Source: Allobosea sp. 67-29 (GTDB lineage Bacteria > Pseudomonadota > Alphaproteobacteria > Rhizobiales > Beijerinckiaceae). Taken from it: a stretch of 64,000 nucleotides of DNA. A program made the translations under genes and the position numbers. The notes beneath the pieces are model-generated. The model worked only from the letters and a program-made list of their open reading frames with translations, searched no databases and was not told the origin of the DNA. Position 1 is the stretch's first letter. Every line of letters starts with the position of its first letter. This document shows, piece by piece, positions 43,440 to 52,814 of the stretch. The stretch spans positions 532,983-596,982 of the forward strand of contig NZ_MKSQ01000008.1 of the NCBI RefSeq assembly GCF_001898115.1, given 5' to 3'.

Positions 43440-44327
43440 ATGCAGTGGGAAGACTATCGCCAGTCCGACAATGTCGAGGACCGGCGCGGAAGCGGCGGCG
43501 GCGGCGGCTTCGCGGGCATGCCCGGCGGCCGCGGCGGCATCGGCATCGGCACCATGGTGGTGCTCGGCCTGCTCGGCTGGGCGCTCGGCATCGATCCGCG
43601 GATCCTGATCGGCGGCGCCGAGATGATCGGCGGCATCGGCGGGCGCGAGCAGACGCCGCAGACGCGCCAGTCGTCGGGTCCGCCGCAGGACCAGATGGGA
43701 CGCTTCGTCTCGGCCGTGCTGGCGCAGAACGAGGACGTCTGGACCAAGGTGCTGCCGCAGCAGGCCAACACCCGCTACCAGGCGCCTCAGCTCGTGCTCT
43801 ATTCGGGGATCAACCGCTCCGGCTGCGGCGTGGCGCAGGCGGCGATGGGGCCGTTCTACTGCCCGAACGACCGCAAGGTCTATCTCGACACCTCCTTCTT
43901 CCAGGAGATGCAGCGCAAGCTCGGCGGTGGCGGCGACTTCGCCTATGCCTATGTCATCGCCCATGAGGTCGGCCATCACATCCAGAACCTGATCGGCATC
44001 CTGCCGCGCGCCAATCAGTTGCGGGAACGCTCCTCCGAGCGCGATTCGAACGCGATCTCGGTGCGGATCGAGCTGCAGGCCGATTGCTTCGCCGGCGTCT
44101 GGGCGCACAACATCGAGGCGATGGGCCGTCTCGACCAGGGCGATATCGAGGAGGCGATCCGGACCGCCTCGGCCATCGGAGACGACAAGCTGCAGAAGGC
44201 TGCGCAAGGCGTCGTCGTGCCGGACTCCTTCACCCATGGCTCGTCGGCGCAACGGACCAAGTGGTTCAACACCGGCTTCCAGTCGGGCTCCATGCAGAGC
44301 TGCGATACGTTCCGCAATCAGGTCTGA
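43440..44327 (+). CDS. Neutral zinc metallopeptidase, YpfJ/KPN_02809 family
   Basis: A 295-residue membrane-anchored protein. A Gly-rich start (GSGGGGGFAGMPGG) and one transmembrane helix (about 37-55, IGIGTMVVLGLLGWALGI) are followed by the conserved domain. VIAHEVGHHIQ is the zinc motif HExxH and IELQADCFAGVWA may add a further ligand (E or D). FYCPNDRKVYLDTSFF is a family block. Proteolysis is predicted by family only. GGGG precedes the ATG; an intrinsic terminator follows. Confidence 0.9.
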   Translation: MQWEDYRQSDNVEDRRGSGGGGGFAGMPGGRGGIGIGTMVVLGLLGWALGIDPRILIGGAEMIGGIGGREQTPQTRQSSGPPQDQMGRFVSAVLAQNEDVWTKVLPQQANTRYQAPQLVLYSGINRSGCGVAQAAMGPFYCPNDRKVYLDTSFFQEMQRKLGGGGDFAYAYVIAHEVGHHIQNLIGILPRANQLRERSSERDSNAISVRIELQADCFAGVWAHNIEAMGRLDQGDIEEAIRTASAIGDDKLQKAAQGVVVPDSFTHGSSAQRTKWFNTGFQSGSMQSCDTFRNQV

Positions 44328-44434
44328 CGGCGCGCCTCATCGGCGCGACCCGACGATTTTTTTTGCGACGCGTTGAACCGCCCCGCCTGCGGCCGCGACG
44401 AATGAGGGCACTTCTCCTGTTTCGAGCCCCTTCT

Positions 44435-44470
44435 CGCCCCGCCAGCCCTGCTGGCGGGGCGCTTCTTTTC
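44435..44470 (+). terminator. Intrinsic terminator after the zinc metallopeptidase gene
   Basis: CGCCCCGCCAG, loop CCCTG, CTGGCGGGGCG: an 11-bp perfect stem followed by CTTCTTTTC. It lies about 110 nt after the stop. Confidence 0.75.
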
Positions 44471-44550
44471 CGGGCTGCCGAGCGTCTTCCGGCAGAGCCA
44501 GCACCGACCCGTCACGGCGACGCCGCGACGGGCAGACATGCGGGCCTGCG

Positions 44551-45039
44551 CTAACCGTCGGCGCGCTCTCGGCCGACGGGCAAGCGTTGCGGCGACGCCG
44601 CGAGTCGGCCCAGGATCGCAGCACCCTTCGGCACGACAAGGCCAGGCCTCAGCGCGCGGGGCTCGCAGATGATGGCGGCGCGTTCCCGCAGCGAACGGCC
44701 AAGGCCCCGCAGAGGCAGCAATGCGGGAATGCCGGGCGCGGTCAGCAGATGACGCTCGACCGCCTCGACCCAATGGAGCTGCGGCACATCGCCGGAATCG
44801 AGCAGCAGCAGCCTGTCGCCGCGCGCCGCCGCAGCACCGCCCTGCCAGGCTTCCGCCGCGCCGGCGCGCAGGTAGCTTGCCCCCGTCGCATCGGCGATGC
44901 GCTCCAGATCGTTCTCGCCCCGGGTGTCAACAACGACCGCATGCCCGAGGAAGCCGTCCGCCACCGCGGGAATCAGCACGGAGAAGGTGGCGGCCAAAGC
45001 GTGCGCCGAGCCGGGCGCGCGGATCACGGCAGTGAGCAT
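44551..45039 (-). CDS. Glycosyltransferase-like (GT-A fold) hypothetical protein
   Basis: A 162-residue protein. MLTAVIRAPGSAHALAATFSVLIPAVADGFLGHAVVVD resembles the first strand and loop of GT-A transferases, and GDRLLLLDSGDVPQLHWVEAVERHLL the place of the metal-binding motif (here DSGD). The family is short and no activity is known. The ribosome-binding site is poor; a TTG two codons earlier is possible. It is divergent from the radical SAM gene in a typical rhizobial order. Confidence 0.6.
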   Translation of the reverse strand: MLTAVIRAPGSAHALAATFSVLIPAVADGFLGHAVVVDTRGENDLERIADATGASYLRAGAAEAWQGGAAAARGDRLLLLDSGDVPQLHWVEAVERHLLTAPGIPALLPLRGLGRSLRERAAIICEPRALRPGLVVPKGAAILGRLAASPQRLPVGRERADG

Positions 45040-45162
45040 ACGCAATGTCTATGGCGCAGCGCAGCATGCCGCAATCCTGCCACTTGCCTTTTGTTCTCCT
45101 TATGTTCACATTCCAGCAAGAGACGGGCGCCGATTCCCGGCGTCCGACGGGATCGAACAGCC

Positions 45163-46356
45163 ATGCGCCAGGCCAGACCGACCTCCCGGCCGATGCCGAC
45201 GGCCCAGCCGCTCCGGCGCCAGGACAGCGAGTCGATGTCGATCTCGGCGCGCGTGGCACCGGCCGATCCGCTCGCCCATGCCGGACACCGCATCGATCCC
45301 GAGCGGCGGCGGGGCCGGGGCGCCACGATCAATCCCGGCGGCCGCTACGAGGCCGAGCAACGCGTCGCCGAGGATGACGGCTGGGGCTCGCTCGGCGAGT
45401 TGCCGCCTTTCCGGACCGAGGTCGCCTATGAGAAGGCGCGCAGCATCATCACGCGCAACGACTCGCCGGACATCTCCTTCGACCGCTCGATCAATCCCTA
45501 TCGCGGCTGCGAGCATGGCTGTGTCTACTGCTTCGCGCGGCCGACCCACGCCTATCTCGGGCTCTCGCCGGGGCTCGACTTCGAAAGCAAGCTGACGGCC
45601 AAGCCCGATGCGGCCGCTCTGCTGGAGAAGGAGCTGTCCTCGCCGTCCTACCAGCCGCGCACCATCGCGATCGGCACCAATACTGATCCCTACCAGCCGA
45701 TCGAGAAGAAGCTCAGGATCATGCGGCAGGTGCTGGAGGTGCTGGCGAAGTTCAACCATCCGGTCGGCATCGTCACCAAATCGGCGCTGGTTCAGCGCGA
45801 CATCGACATCCTCGCGCCGATGGCGGCGAAAGGACTGGTCAAGGTCGCGCTCTCGGTGACGACGCTCGACCCGAAGGTCGCGCGCGGCATGGAGCCGCGC
45901 GCCGCCTCGCCGCCGAAACGGCTGGAGACGATCCGGAAGCTGTCGGAAGCCGGCATCCCGGTGACGGTCCTGGTGGCGCCGATCATCCCGGCGATCAACG
46001 AGCATGAGATCGAACGCATCCTGGATGCGGCCAAGGCGGCCGGCGCGCGCGAAGCCGGCTATGTGCTGCTCAGGCTGCCGCTCGAAGTGCGCGACATCGT
46101 GCAGGAATGGCTGCTGACGCATCACCCCGACAAGCTGCGGCATGTGATGTCGCTGATCCGCTCCACCCGCGGCGGCAAGGACTACGATTCGCAATGGGGC
46201 CAGCGCATGGTGGGCTCGGGGCCCTATGCCTGGATGGTCGGCCGGCGCTTCGAGATGGCGGCCGAGCGCATCGGCTTCGATACGGCGCGCCGGCGGCTGC
46301 GCACCGACCTGTTCGTCAAGCTGGAGAAGGAGAAAGCGCAGCTCAGCCTGTTTTGA
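45163..46356 (+). CDS. PA0069 family radical SAM protein
   Basis: About 397 residues. [25 protein letters not shown] holds the CxxxCxxC motif for the SAM-cleaving 4Fe-4S cluster; [17 protein letters not shown] precedes it, and [14 protein letters not shown] and VTLVAPIIP-like segments are TIM-barrel blocks. The family is widespread and its reaction unknown (distant relation to spore photoproduct lyase-type enzymes). The start is uncertain: ATG at 45163 or 45235, neither with a strong ribosome-binding site. RNase HII follows. Confidence 0.88.
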   Translation: MRQARPTSRPMPTAQPLRRQDSESMSISARVAPADPLAHAGHRIDPERRRGRGATINPGGRYEAEQRVAEDDGWGSLGELPPFRTEVAYEKARSIITRNDSPDISFDRSINPYRGCEHGCVYCFARPTHAYLGLSPGLDFESKLTAKPDAAALLEKELSSPSYQPRTIAIGTNTDPYQPIEKKLRIMRQVLEVLAKFNHPVGIVTKSALVQRDIDILAPMAAKGLVKVALSVTTLDPKVARGMEPRAASPPKRLETIRKLSEAGIPVTVLVAPIIPAINEHEIERILDAAKAAGAREAGYVLLRLPLEVRDIVQEWLLTHHPDKLRHVMSLIRSTRGGKDYDSQWGQRMVGSGPYAWMVGRRFEMAAERIGFDTARRRLRTDLFVKLEKEKAQLSLF

Positions 46357-46519
46357 GTCGGCAGTCGTCGCGGGCAGATTGCGCGCTGGCGAAGGCAGCG
46401 CGGGAACCCCTCTCCTATCGGGAGACAGGCTTCACGCAGCGCCATCTCCGTTTTCGTTCTATGCCGGAGCACTCGCCGGCCCTCTGGCACCGGCAGCCTA
46501 TCCGTTGCATAACCCCGCC

Positions 46520-47131
46520 ATGCCCGCCGATTTCAGCCGCGAGACGCTCGCCATCACCGAAGGCCGCTGGCCGCTCGCCGGCGTCGACGAAGTCGGGCGC
46601 GGGCCGCTGGCCGGCCCAGTCGTCGTCGCCGCGGTGATTCTCGATCCCGCACGCGTGCCGGACGGGCTCGACGATTCGAAGAAGCTGGCGGCGCCGATCC
46701 GCGAGGAGCTGTTCGGCGAGATCATGGAGCGGGCGCTCGCCGTCTCCGTCGCCAGTGCCACCGCGATCGAGATCGACAGCGTCAATATCCGGCAGGCGAC
46801 ACTGCTGGCGATGCGCCGCGCCGTCGCCGGCCTGCCGCTCGCGCCGCTGCATGTTCTGGTCGACGGCAACGATCCGCCGTCGCTGGCTTGCGGCTGCGAG
46901 GCGATCATCGAGGGCGACGGCGCGATAGCCTCGATCGCCGCCGCCTCGATCGTCGCCAAGGTGACGCGGGACCGGATGATGGCGCGGCTCTGCCGACACT
47001 ACCCGGCCTATGGTTTCTCCGACCATGCCGGCTATGCGACGCCGCGCCACCGCCGCGCCATCGCGGACCACGGCCCCTGCCCCGAGCACCGCTATTCCTT
47101 CGCACCGGTGAAGGGCGTCTGGTTCCGGTAG
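46520..47131 (+). CDS. rnhB: Ribonuclease HII
   Basis: A 203-residue enzyme that cuts RNA at single ribonucleotides in DNA and RNA-DNA hybrids. The metal-binding acidic residues lie in [17 protein letters not shown] and SDHAGYATP, and [17 protein letters not shown] is the substrate-binding block. Length is normal. A degenerate fragment of the REP-like palindrome lies in the 163-nt gap before it. Next to ccrM, a common order in Rhizobiales. Confidence 0.96.
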   Translation: MPADFSRETLAITEGRWPLAGVDEVGRGPLAGPVVVAAVILDPARVPDGLDDSKKLAAPIREELFGEIMERALAVSVASATAIEIDSVNIRQATLLAMRRAVAGLPLAPLHVLVDGNDPPSLACGCEAIIEGDGAIASIAAASIVAKVTRDRMMARLCRHYPAYGFSDHAGYATPRHRRAIADHGPCPEHRYSFAPVKGVWFR

Positions 47132-47168
47132 GACGCGGCCCGGGCTGCCCCAAGGGCACGTTCGCCGG

Positions 47169-47183
47169 TTAACGCCCGTTTAC
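47169..47183 (+). promoter_or_regulatory. CtrA-like box upstream of ccrM
   Basis: TTAA-N7-TTAC matches seven of eight bases of the CtrA site. In Caulobacter CtrA activates ccrM late in the cell cycle. A GANTC site (GACTC, 47275-47279), the target of CcrM itself, lies between this box and the gene. Confidence 0.45.
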
Positions 47184-47211
47184 GAATTTCCTTTTTCTGC
47201 CAAAGGGCTAG

Positions 47212-48528
<1,317 letters not shown>

Positions 48529-48560
48529 GCGCTTGTCGGTTTCCGTTGGCAGGCGAGGCT

Positions 48561-49634
48561 TCAGCTCGCCTTTCGGCCGGCAAGCCCGGCGCGTTCCACC
48601 ACCTTGAGCATCAGGCTGGGCAGGGGCTCGCCGGCGAGCGCCGCCAGGGGCGTGAAACGCATACCGGCAGGCGGCGCGGTCCGTGGCAGCACCTCGGCCG
48701 TAAACACGGTCAGCTCCAGCGGAAAATGGGTGAAGACGTGGCGCACCGGCTCCGCGAGCCTGTGCCAGCGCAGCGGCAGCGGCGCATCCTGCGCCGCGCC
48801 GTCGAGCTCGTAATCGGCCCGCCATTCGCTGGTCGGCACCTCCGCCATGCCGCCGAGCAGGCCCTTCGCCGGGCGCGTGCGCAGCAGGATCGCGCGGTCG
48901 GCGCGGATCAGCACGAAGGCTGCGCCGTAGCGCGTGATTCCGGCCTTCTTCGGCGCCTTGCGCGGAAAGCTCTCCTGCGTGCCCTCGATCCGTGCCCGGC
49001 AGGGCTCGCGCCATGGGCAGAGCCCGCAGGCCGGATTGCGCGGGGTGCAGATGGTGGCGCCGAGATCCATCAGGCCCTGAGCGAAATCGCCAGGCCGGTC
49101 ATGCGGCAGCAGCGCCAGCACCTTGTCCCGGACCTGCGGCCGCGCACCGGGCAAGGCGTCCTCGATGGCGAAAAGCCGGGTCATCACACGCTCGACATTG
49201 CCGTCCACCGCGGCCGCCGGCCGGTCGAAGGCTATCGCTGCGACGGCGCCGGCCGTATAGGCGCCGATGCCGGGCAAGGCGCGCAGGGCTTCTTCGGTAT
49301 CGGGGAAGCGGCCGGCATGCTCCGCCACCACCGCCTGCGCGCAGGCATGGAGGTTGCGGGCGCGGGAGTAATAGCCGAGTCCGGCCCAGGCCTGCATGAC
49401 CTCCTCGGACGGGGCTTCGGCCAGCGCCCGCACGGTCGGGAAGCGGGCCATGAAGCGCTCGTAATAGGGCTTCACCGCCGCGACCGTGGTCTGCTGCAGC
49501 ATGATCTCGGATGCCCAGACGCGGTAGGGATCGGGGCGCTCGCCCGCTCCCGCCCGCCACGGCAAGGCGCGGCGATGCCGGTCGTACCAGGCGAGGAGGT
49601 CGGCGGCGCGTGGAGCCGGAACGGGAGCGTCCAT
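48561..49634 (-). CDS. mutY: A/G-specific adenine glycosylase
   Basis: A 357-residue DNA repair enzyme that removes adenine opposite 8-oxoguanine. EIMLQQTTVAAVKPYYERF and GLGYYSRARNLH lead to the helix-hairpin-helix LPGIGAYTAGAVAAIAFDRPAAAVDGNVERV with catalytic Asp. The 4Fe-4S loop is C-x6-C-x2-C-x5-C (CTPRNPACGLCPWREPC). The C-terminal NUDIX-like domain (about 225-350) reads 8-oxoG. ATG at 49634. Convergent with ccrM at a 32-nt gap. Confidence 0.96.
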   Translation of the reverse strand: MDAPVPAPRAADLLAWYDRHRRALPWRAGAGERPDPYRVWASEIMLQQTTVAAVKPYYERFMARFPTVRALAEAPSEEVMQAWAGLGYYSRARNLHACAQAVVAEHAGRFPDTEEALRALPGIGAYTAGAVAAIAFDRPAAAVDGNVERVMTRLFAIEDALPGARPQVRDKVLALLPHDRPGDFAQGLMDLGATICTPRNPACGLCPWREPCRARIEGTQESFPRKAPKKAGITRYGAAFVLIRADRAILLRTRPAKGLLGGMAEVPTSEWRADYELDGAAQDAPLPLRWHRLAEPVRHVFTHFPLELTVFTAEVLPRTAPPAGMRFTPLAALAGEPLPSLMLKVVERAGLAGRKAS

Positions 49635-49745
49635 GCCGCCGATGTAGCGCGACGGAGCGTGGCTGCGAAAGGCCCGGACGGCAATCGATCCCGCCAGGCA
49701 CGCCTTTCGATGGACAGCGCCCGCGGTCGGCTTCACTGATGGGCC

Positions 49746-50387
49746 ATGCTCGCGCTCGACCACCTCAGCGTCATCGCCCCCACCCTGGCGGAGGGGGTCG
49801 ACCATGTCCGGGCCTGCCTCGACCTCGACGTCCCGTTCGGGCAGCGGCACGGCTATATGGGCACTTACAACCACCTGCTCCAGCTCGGAGGCACGGTCTA
49901 TCTGGAGATCGTCGCCCTCGACCCGGACGGCCGCAGCCCCGGCCGGGCACGCTGGTTCGGCCTCGACGACCAGCGCCAGGTCAGGCGCGACTGGGATGCC
50001 GGCCGACGGCTCCGCGGCTGGGTCGCCAGAACCGACGACATCGACGGCGTGATCGAGAGCCGCGAAACGATTTTCGGACGGAAGGTGGTCCTGCCGATGG
50101 AGGCGCCGAGCTTCGACTTTGCCATTCCCGATGACGGCTCGCTACCGCTCGACGGCGCCGCCCCGTCGATCATCGACCGGCGCGGCAAGCCGCGCGCGAT
50201 GGCCTCGATCCCGGATATGGGCGCGCGGCTGTGCGATTTTTCTCTGGAGCATCCCGAGCCCGAGAGGATCGCGGCGCTGTTGCGGGAGCTCGCCGTCGAC
50301 CGGCCACCAGCTGTCACACGAGGCGGCGAGCTGCGCTATCTGGCTCGAATCGCGACGCCGGAGCGCGGGATCAGGGAACTCTTCTAG
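49746..50387 (+). CDS. VOC family (glyoxalase-like) protein
   Basis: A 213-residue protein of the glyoxalase_3-like group: MLALDHLSVIAPTLAEGVDHVRACLDLDVPFGQRH, then YNHLLQLGGTVYLEIVALDPDG with the metal-site pattern (His6 and Glu near 57). Function is not known; family relatives include ring-cleavage and glyoxalase folds. Divergent from mutY. It overlaps no neighbour and is probably alone. Confidence 0.85.
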   Translation: MLALDHLSVIAPTLAEGVDHVRACLDLDVPFGQRHGYMGTYNHLLQLGGTVYLEIVALDPDGRSPGRARWFGLDDQRQVRRDWDAGRRLRGWVARTDDIDGVIESRETIFGRKVVLPMEAPSFDFAIPDDGSLPLDGAAPSIIDRRGKPRAMASIPDMGARLCDFSLEHPEPERIAALLRELAVDRPPAVTRGGELRYLARIATPERGIRELF

Positions 50388-50524
50388 AATTTCTCGCAAG
50401 GGATTCCGCGACGTCGGCTCGAGCATTCGACCGGCGGAGCAAGCGCTCAAGCTGAACGACGGCGCCTTCAATCGCCGCACAGGCCGCTTGTGGACAACCA
50501 GATCTCGCGAACGAGCAGCCCTGC

Positions 50525-51292
50525 TCAGCGTGGCTGGCCCGCCATTGTCTCGAGGGCATCAAGCCCTGCGCCGCGGACGGTTCGGTAGTCATGCGTTCCG
50601 TCGACGACGACAAGTCTTGCATCTTTGCCCGCGGCCTTGAGCGCGTCGACATAGCGCTCAGCAATCGGTGGCGCCGTATTGTCGTCGTCTCGACCGGTAA
50701 CGGCGACCACCTTTGCCGTCTTCGCCACGCCCGCGACGGCATCGAGGGGCGAGAGGCTGTGCCTCCAATTCGGCTTCCAGCTCCGAATGTCGCACGGGCA
50801 GGAGGTCAGCACCGAACCGTGCAGCAGGCCCGGGCGCCGGCCCATGACATTGGCGAGGATGGCCGATCCCCCCGAGTGCCCGAACCCCAGCACCGTCGTC
50901 GCACGGAAGCGCTCCTTCAGCTGCGCGATGGCGTCCGCGACGGTCGCGACGACCTCGCTGGTATAGCAATCGCGGCGTCCGCAATCCGTCCCCGCGCTCC
51001 TGCGATTGTCGCGATCGAAATACCCCGGCCTGAGCAGCACCACCGCATCGGCGCCAGGCACGTCTTTCACGAACCTCTGCGCCGAGCTGAGCATGTAGTC
51101 GCCATTGCGGCCGTTCGATACGTCGCCGTGCAGGAAGACCGCCATGACGCCTTTCGCACGCCCTTCCGACGCGTAGTGCTTGAAGACGAGACCCTCGACG
51201 CAATCGTCGGCGCCGGCACATGCGAGGGCCGGAGCCGCAAGGAGCGCGAGCAGAACGGCCAGCGCCAGGCCAAAGAGAGACGACCTCGCCAT
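50525..51292 (-). CDS. Exported alpha/beta hydrolase
   Basis: A 255-residue secreted serine hydrolase. Signal peptide 1-25 (LALAVLLALLAAPALA), then an LFLHG-type oxyanion strand (MAVFLHGDVSNG), nucleophile GHSGGS and the His end VVDGTHDYRTV. Six or more Cys (ACAGADDCVEG, DCGRRDCYTSE, SCPCD) fit disulfides in the periplasm. Esterase or dipeptidyl-peptidase-like activity can only be guessed. ATG at 51292 with GAGGGA upstream. Between VOC and DUF721, divergent from the latter. Confidence 0.82.
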   Translation of the reverse strand: MARSSLFGLALAVLLALLAAPALACAGADDCVEGLVFKHYASEGRAKGVMAVFLHGDVSNGRNGDYMLSSAQRFVKDVPGADAVVLLRPGYFDRDNRRSAGTDCGRRDCYTSEVVATVADAIAQLKERFRATTVLGFGHSGGSAILANVMGRRPGLLHGSVLTSCPCDIRSWKPNWRHSLSPLDAVAGVAKTAKVVAVTGRDDDNTAPPIAERYVDALKAAGKDARLVVVDGTHDYRTVRGAGLDALETMAGQPR

Positions 51293-51467
51293 CGGTGATT
51301 TCCCTCGCAGCAATCCCTTGGCAGGCCATCGGCCCGACCTGGCCTTCCGACGGTCGGAGCCGGTCGAACCCTATCGAGAGCCTCTGCGTCTGAAAAGGCG
51401 TCGGAGCGGCAACGGCCTCCCCGCCGCCGCGCTTGCCACGCCGCCGTCGCCTCGCGCACAATAGGCC

Positions 51468-51968
51468 ATGTCCGCCAAGCCACTCGCAGAGCTGATCGAG
51501 GATTGTATCGCCCCCGTGCTCGCGGCACAGGGTTTTGCGACGCGGGCCATCGTGACGCTGTGGCCGGAGATCGTCGGCGAGAGGCTGGGCCAGCGCTCCC
51601 GCCCGCTCAAGATCGAGTGGCCCAAGCGGCGCCCGGCGCCCGGCGAGGTGGCGGAGCCGGCGACGATGGTGGTCCGGGTCGAAGGCGCCTTCGCGCTGGA
51701 GATGCAGCAGCTCGGCCCGCTCGTGGTCGAGCGCGTCAACACCCATCTCGGCTGGCGGGCCGTCGGCAAGCTGGTGCTGAAGCAGGGGCCCGTTGCGCCT
51801 CCCCCCGCCGCAGCAGGACCGGCGCCGGCGCTCGACCCGGCGGCGCAGGCACGGATCGACGGCCAGGTCTCGGCGATCGCGGACGAGGGATTGCGGCAGG
51901 CGCTGGCCCGGCTCGGCCGCGCGGTGGCGCAGCAGGGGCGTCGTCAGAGCGGCGAAGGCCGCGATTGA
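51468..51968 (+). CDS. DUF721 domain protein (DciA-like)
   Basis: A 166-residue protein. The N-terminal 100 residues (PLAELIEDCIAPVLAAQGF, LTLWPEIVGERLGQRS, TMVVRVEGAFALEMQQLGPLVVERVNTHLG) are the DUF721/DciA domain, known in other bacteria as the loader of the replicative helicase DnaB. The tail is Ala/Pro-rich with a last helix. In Rhizobiales it stands between mutY and the dsbA-smc pair as here. A helicase-loading role is inferred. Confidence 0.85.
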   Translation: MSAKPLAELIEDCIAPVLAAQGFATRAIVTLWPEIVGERLGQRSRPLKIEWPKRRPAPGEVAEPATMVVRVEGAFALEMQQLGPLVVERVNTHLGWRAVGKLVLKQGPVAPPPAAAGPAPALDPAAQARIDGQVSAIADEGLRQALARLGRAVAQQGRRQSGEGRD

Positions 51969-52073
51969 CACGGCTTCGTGAGCAAACGCCGCAGGCGCCG
52001 ATGCGCTCTTGCCACAATGCGCCGGCCTCTATAGCTCCCGCTTGCGACCTTTGACCTTCGAGGACCCATCACG

Positions 52074-52694
52074 ATGACGAACAGGCGACAGCTCCTGACC
52101 GGCGCAGCCGGGATCGCCGCCGCCGCGCTGATCGGCACATCCGCCGCCCGCGCCCAGACCAAGCTTCCCGACGCGGGCCCGCTCGGCGATGTCTGGCTCG
52201 GCCCCGCCGACGCCAAGGTGACCGTGATCGAATACGCCTCGATGACCTGCTCTCACTGCGCCCATTTCCATGAGACGACCTGGCCGGAGCTGAAGAAGAA
52301 GTACATCGACACCGGCAAGATCCGCTTCACGCTGCGCGAATTCCCGCTCGACCCCCTGGCGATGGCCGGCTTCATGCTCGCGCGCTGCAACGGCAACGAC
52401 AAATACTACCCGATGACCGACCTGCTGTTCGCGCAGCAGAAGAACTGGGCCTTCGTCGACAAGCCGGTCGATGCGCTTTCCACGCTGGTGAAGCAGGCCG
52501 GTTTCACCCAGGAATCCTTCGAGGCCTGCTTGAAAAGGCAGGACATCTATGACGCCATTACCCAGGTGAAGGACGGCGGCGCCAAGGCCGGCGTCGACGC
52601 GACGCCGACCTTCTTCGTCAACGGCCAGAAAGTCTCCGGTGCAGTCTCGATCGCCGAGTTCGACAAGGTGCTGGAGCCGCTGCTCGCCAAGTGA
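52074..52694 (+). CDS. DsbA family thiol:disulfide protein, Tat-type signal
   Basis: A 206-residue periplasmic thioredoxin-fold protein. The signal peptide has a twin-arginine motif (NRRQLLTG) before a weakly hydrophobic stretch, so Tat export is likely. Active site MTCSHCAHFH (Cys59-Cys62), and the cis-proline in VDATPTFFVNG. It oxidises or shuffles disulfides in exported proteins (DsbA/Com1-like group). It precedes smc by 120 nt, a conserved rhizobial order. Confidence 0.93.
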   Translation: MTNRRQLLTGAAGIAAAALIGTSAARAQTKLPDAGPLGDVWLGPADAKVTVIEYASMTCSHCAHFHETTWPELKKKYIDTGKIRFTLREFPLDPLAMAGFMLARCNGNDKYYPMTDLLFAQQKNWAFVDKPVDALSTLVKQAGFTQESFEACLKRQDIYDAITQVKDGGAKAGVDATPTFFVNGQKVSGAVSIAEFDKVLEPLLAK

Positions 52695-52814
52695 GCGGGG
52701 CGCGTCGACGCGCCCTCGCCAGGACCGATCGTTCCCAGCCCCCGCCCCGCGCGGCGCCGCTATGCGGCCGCGCAGGGCGGGGGCTGACGCGTTTCAAGCC
52801 CGCGGCGCGCCTCC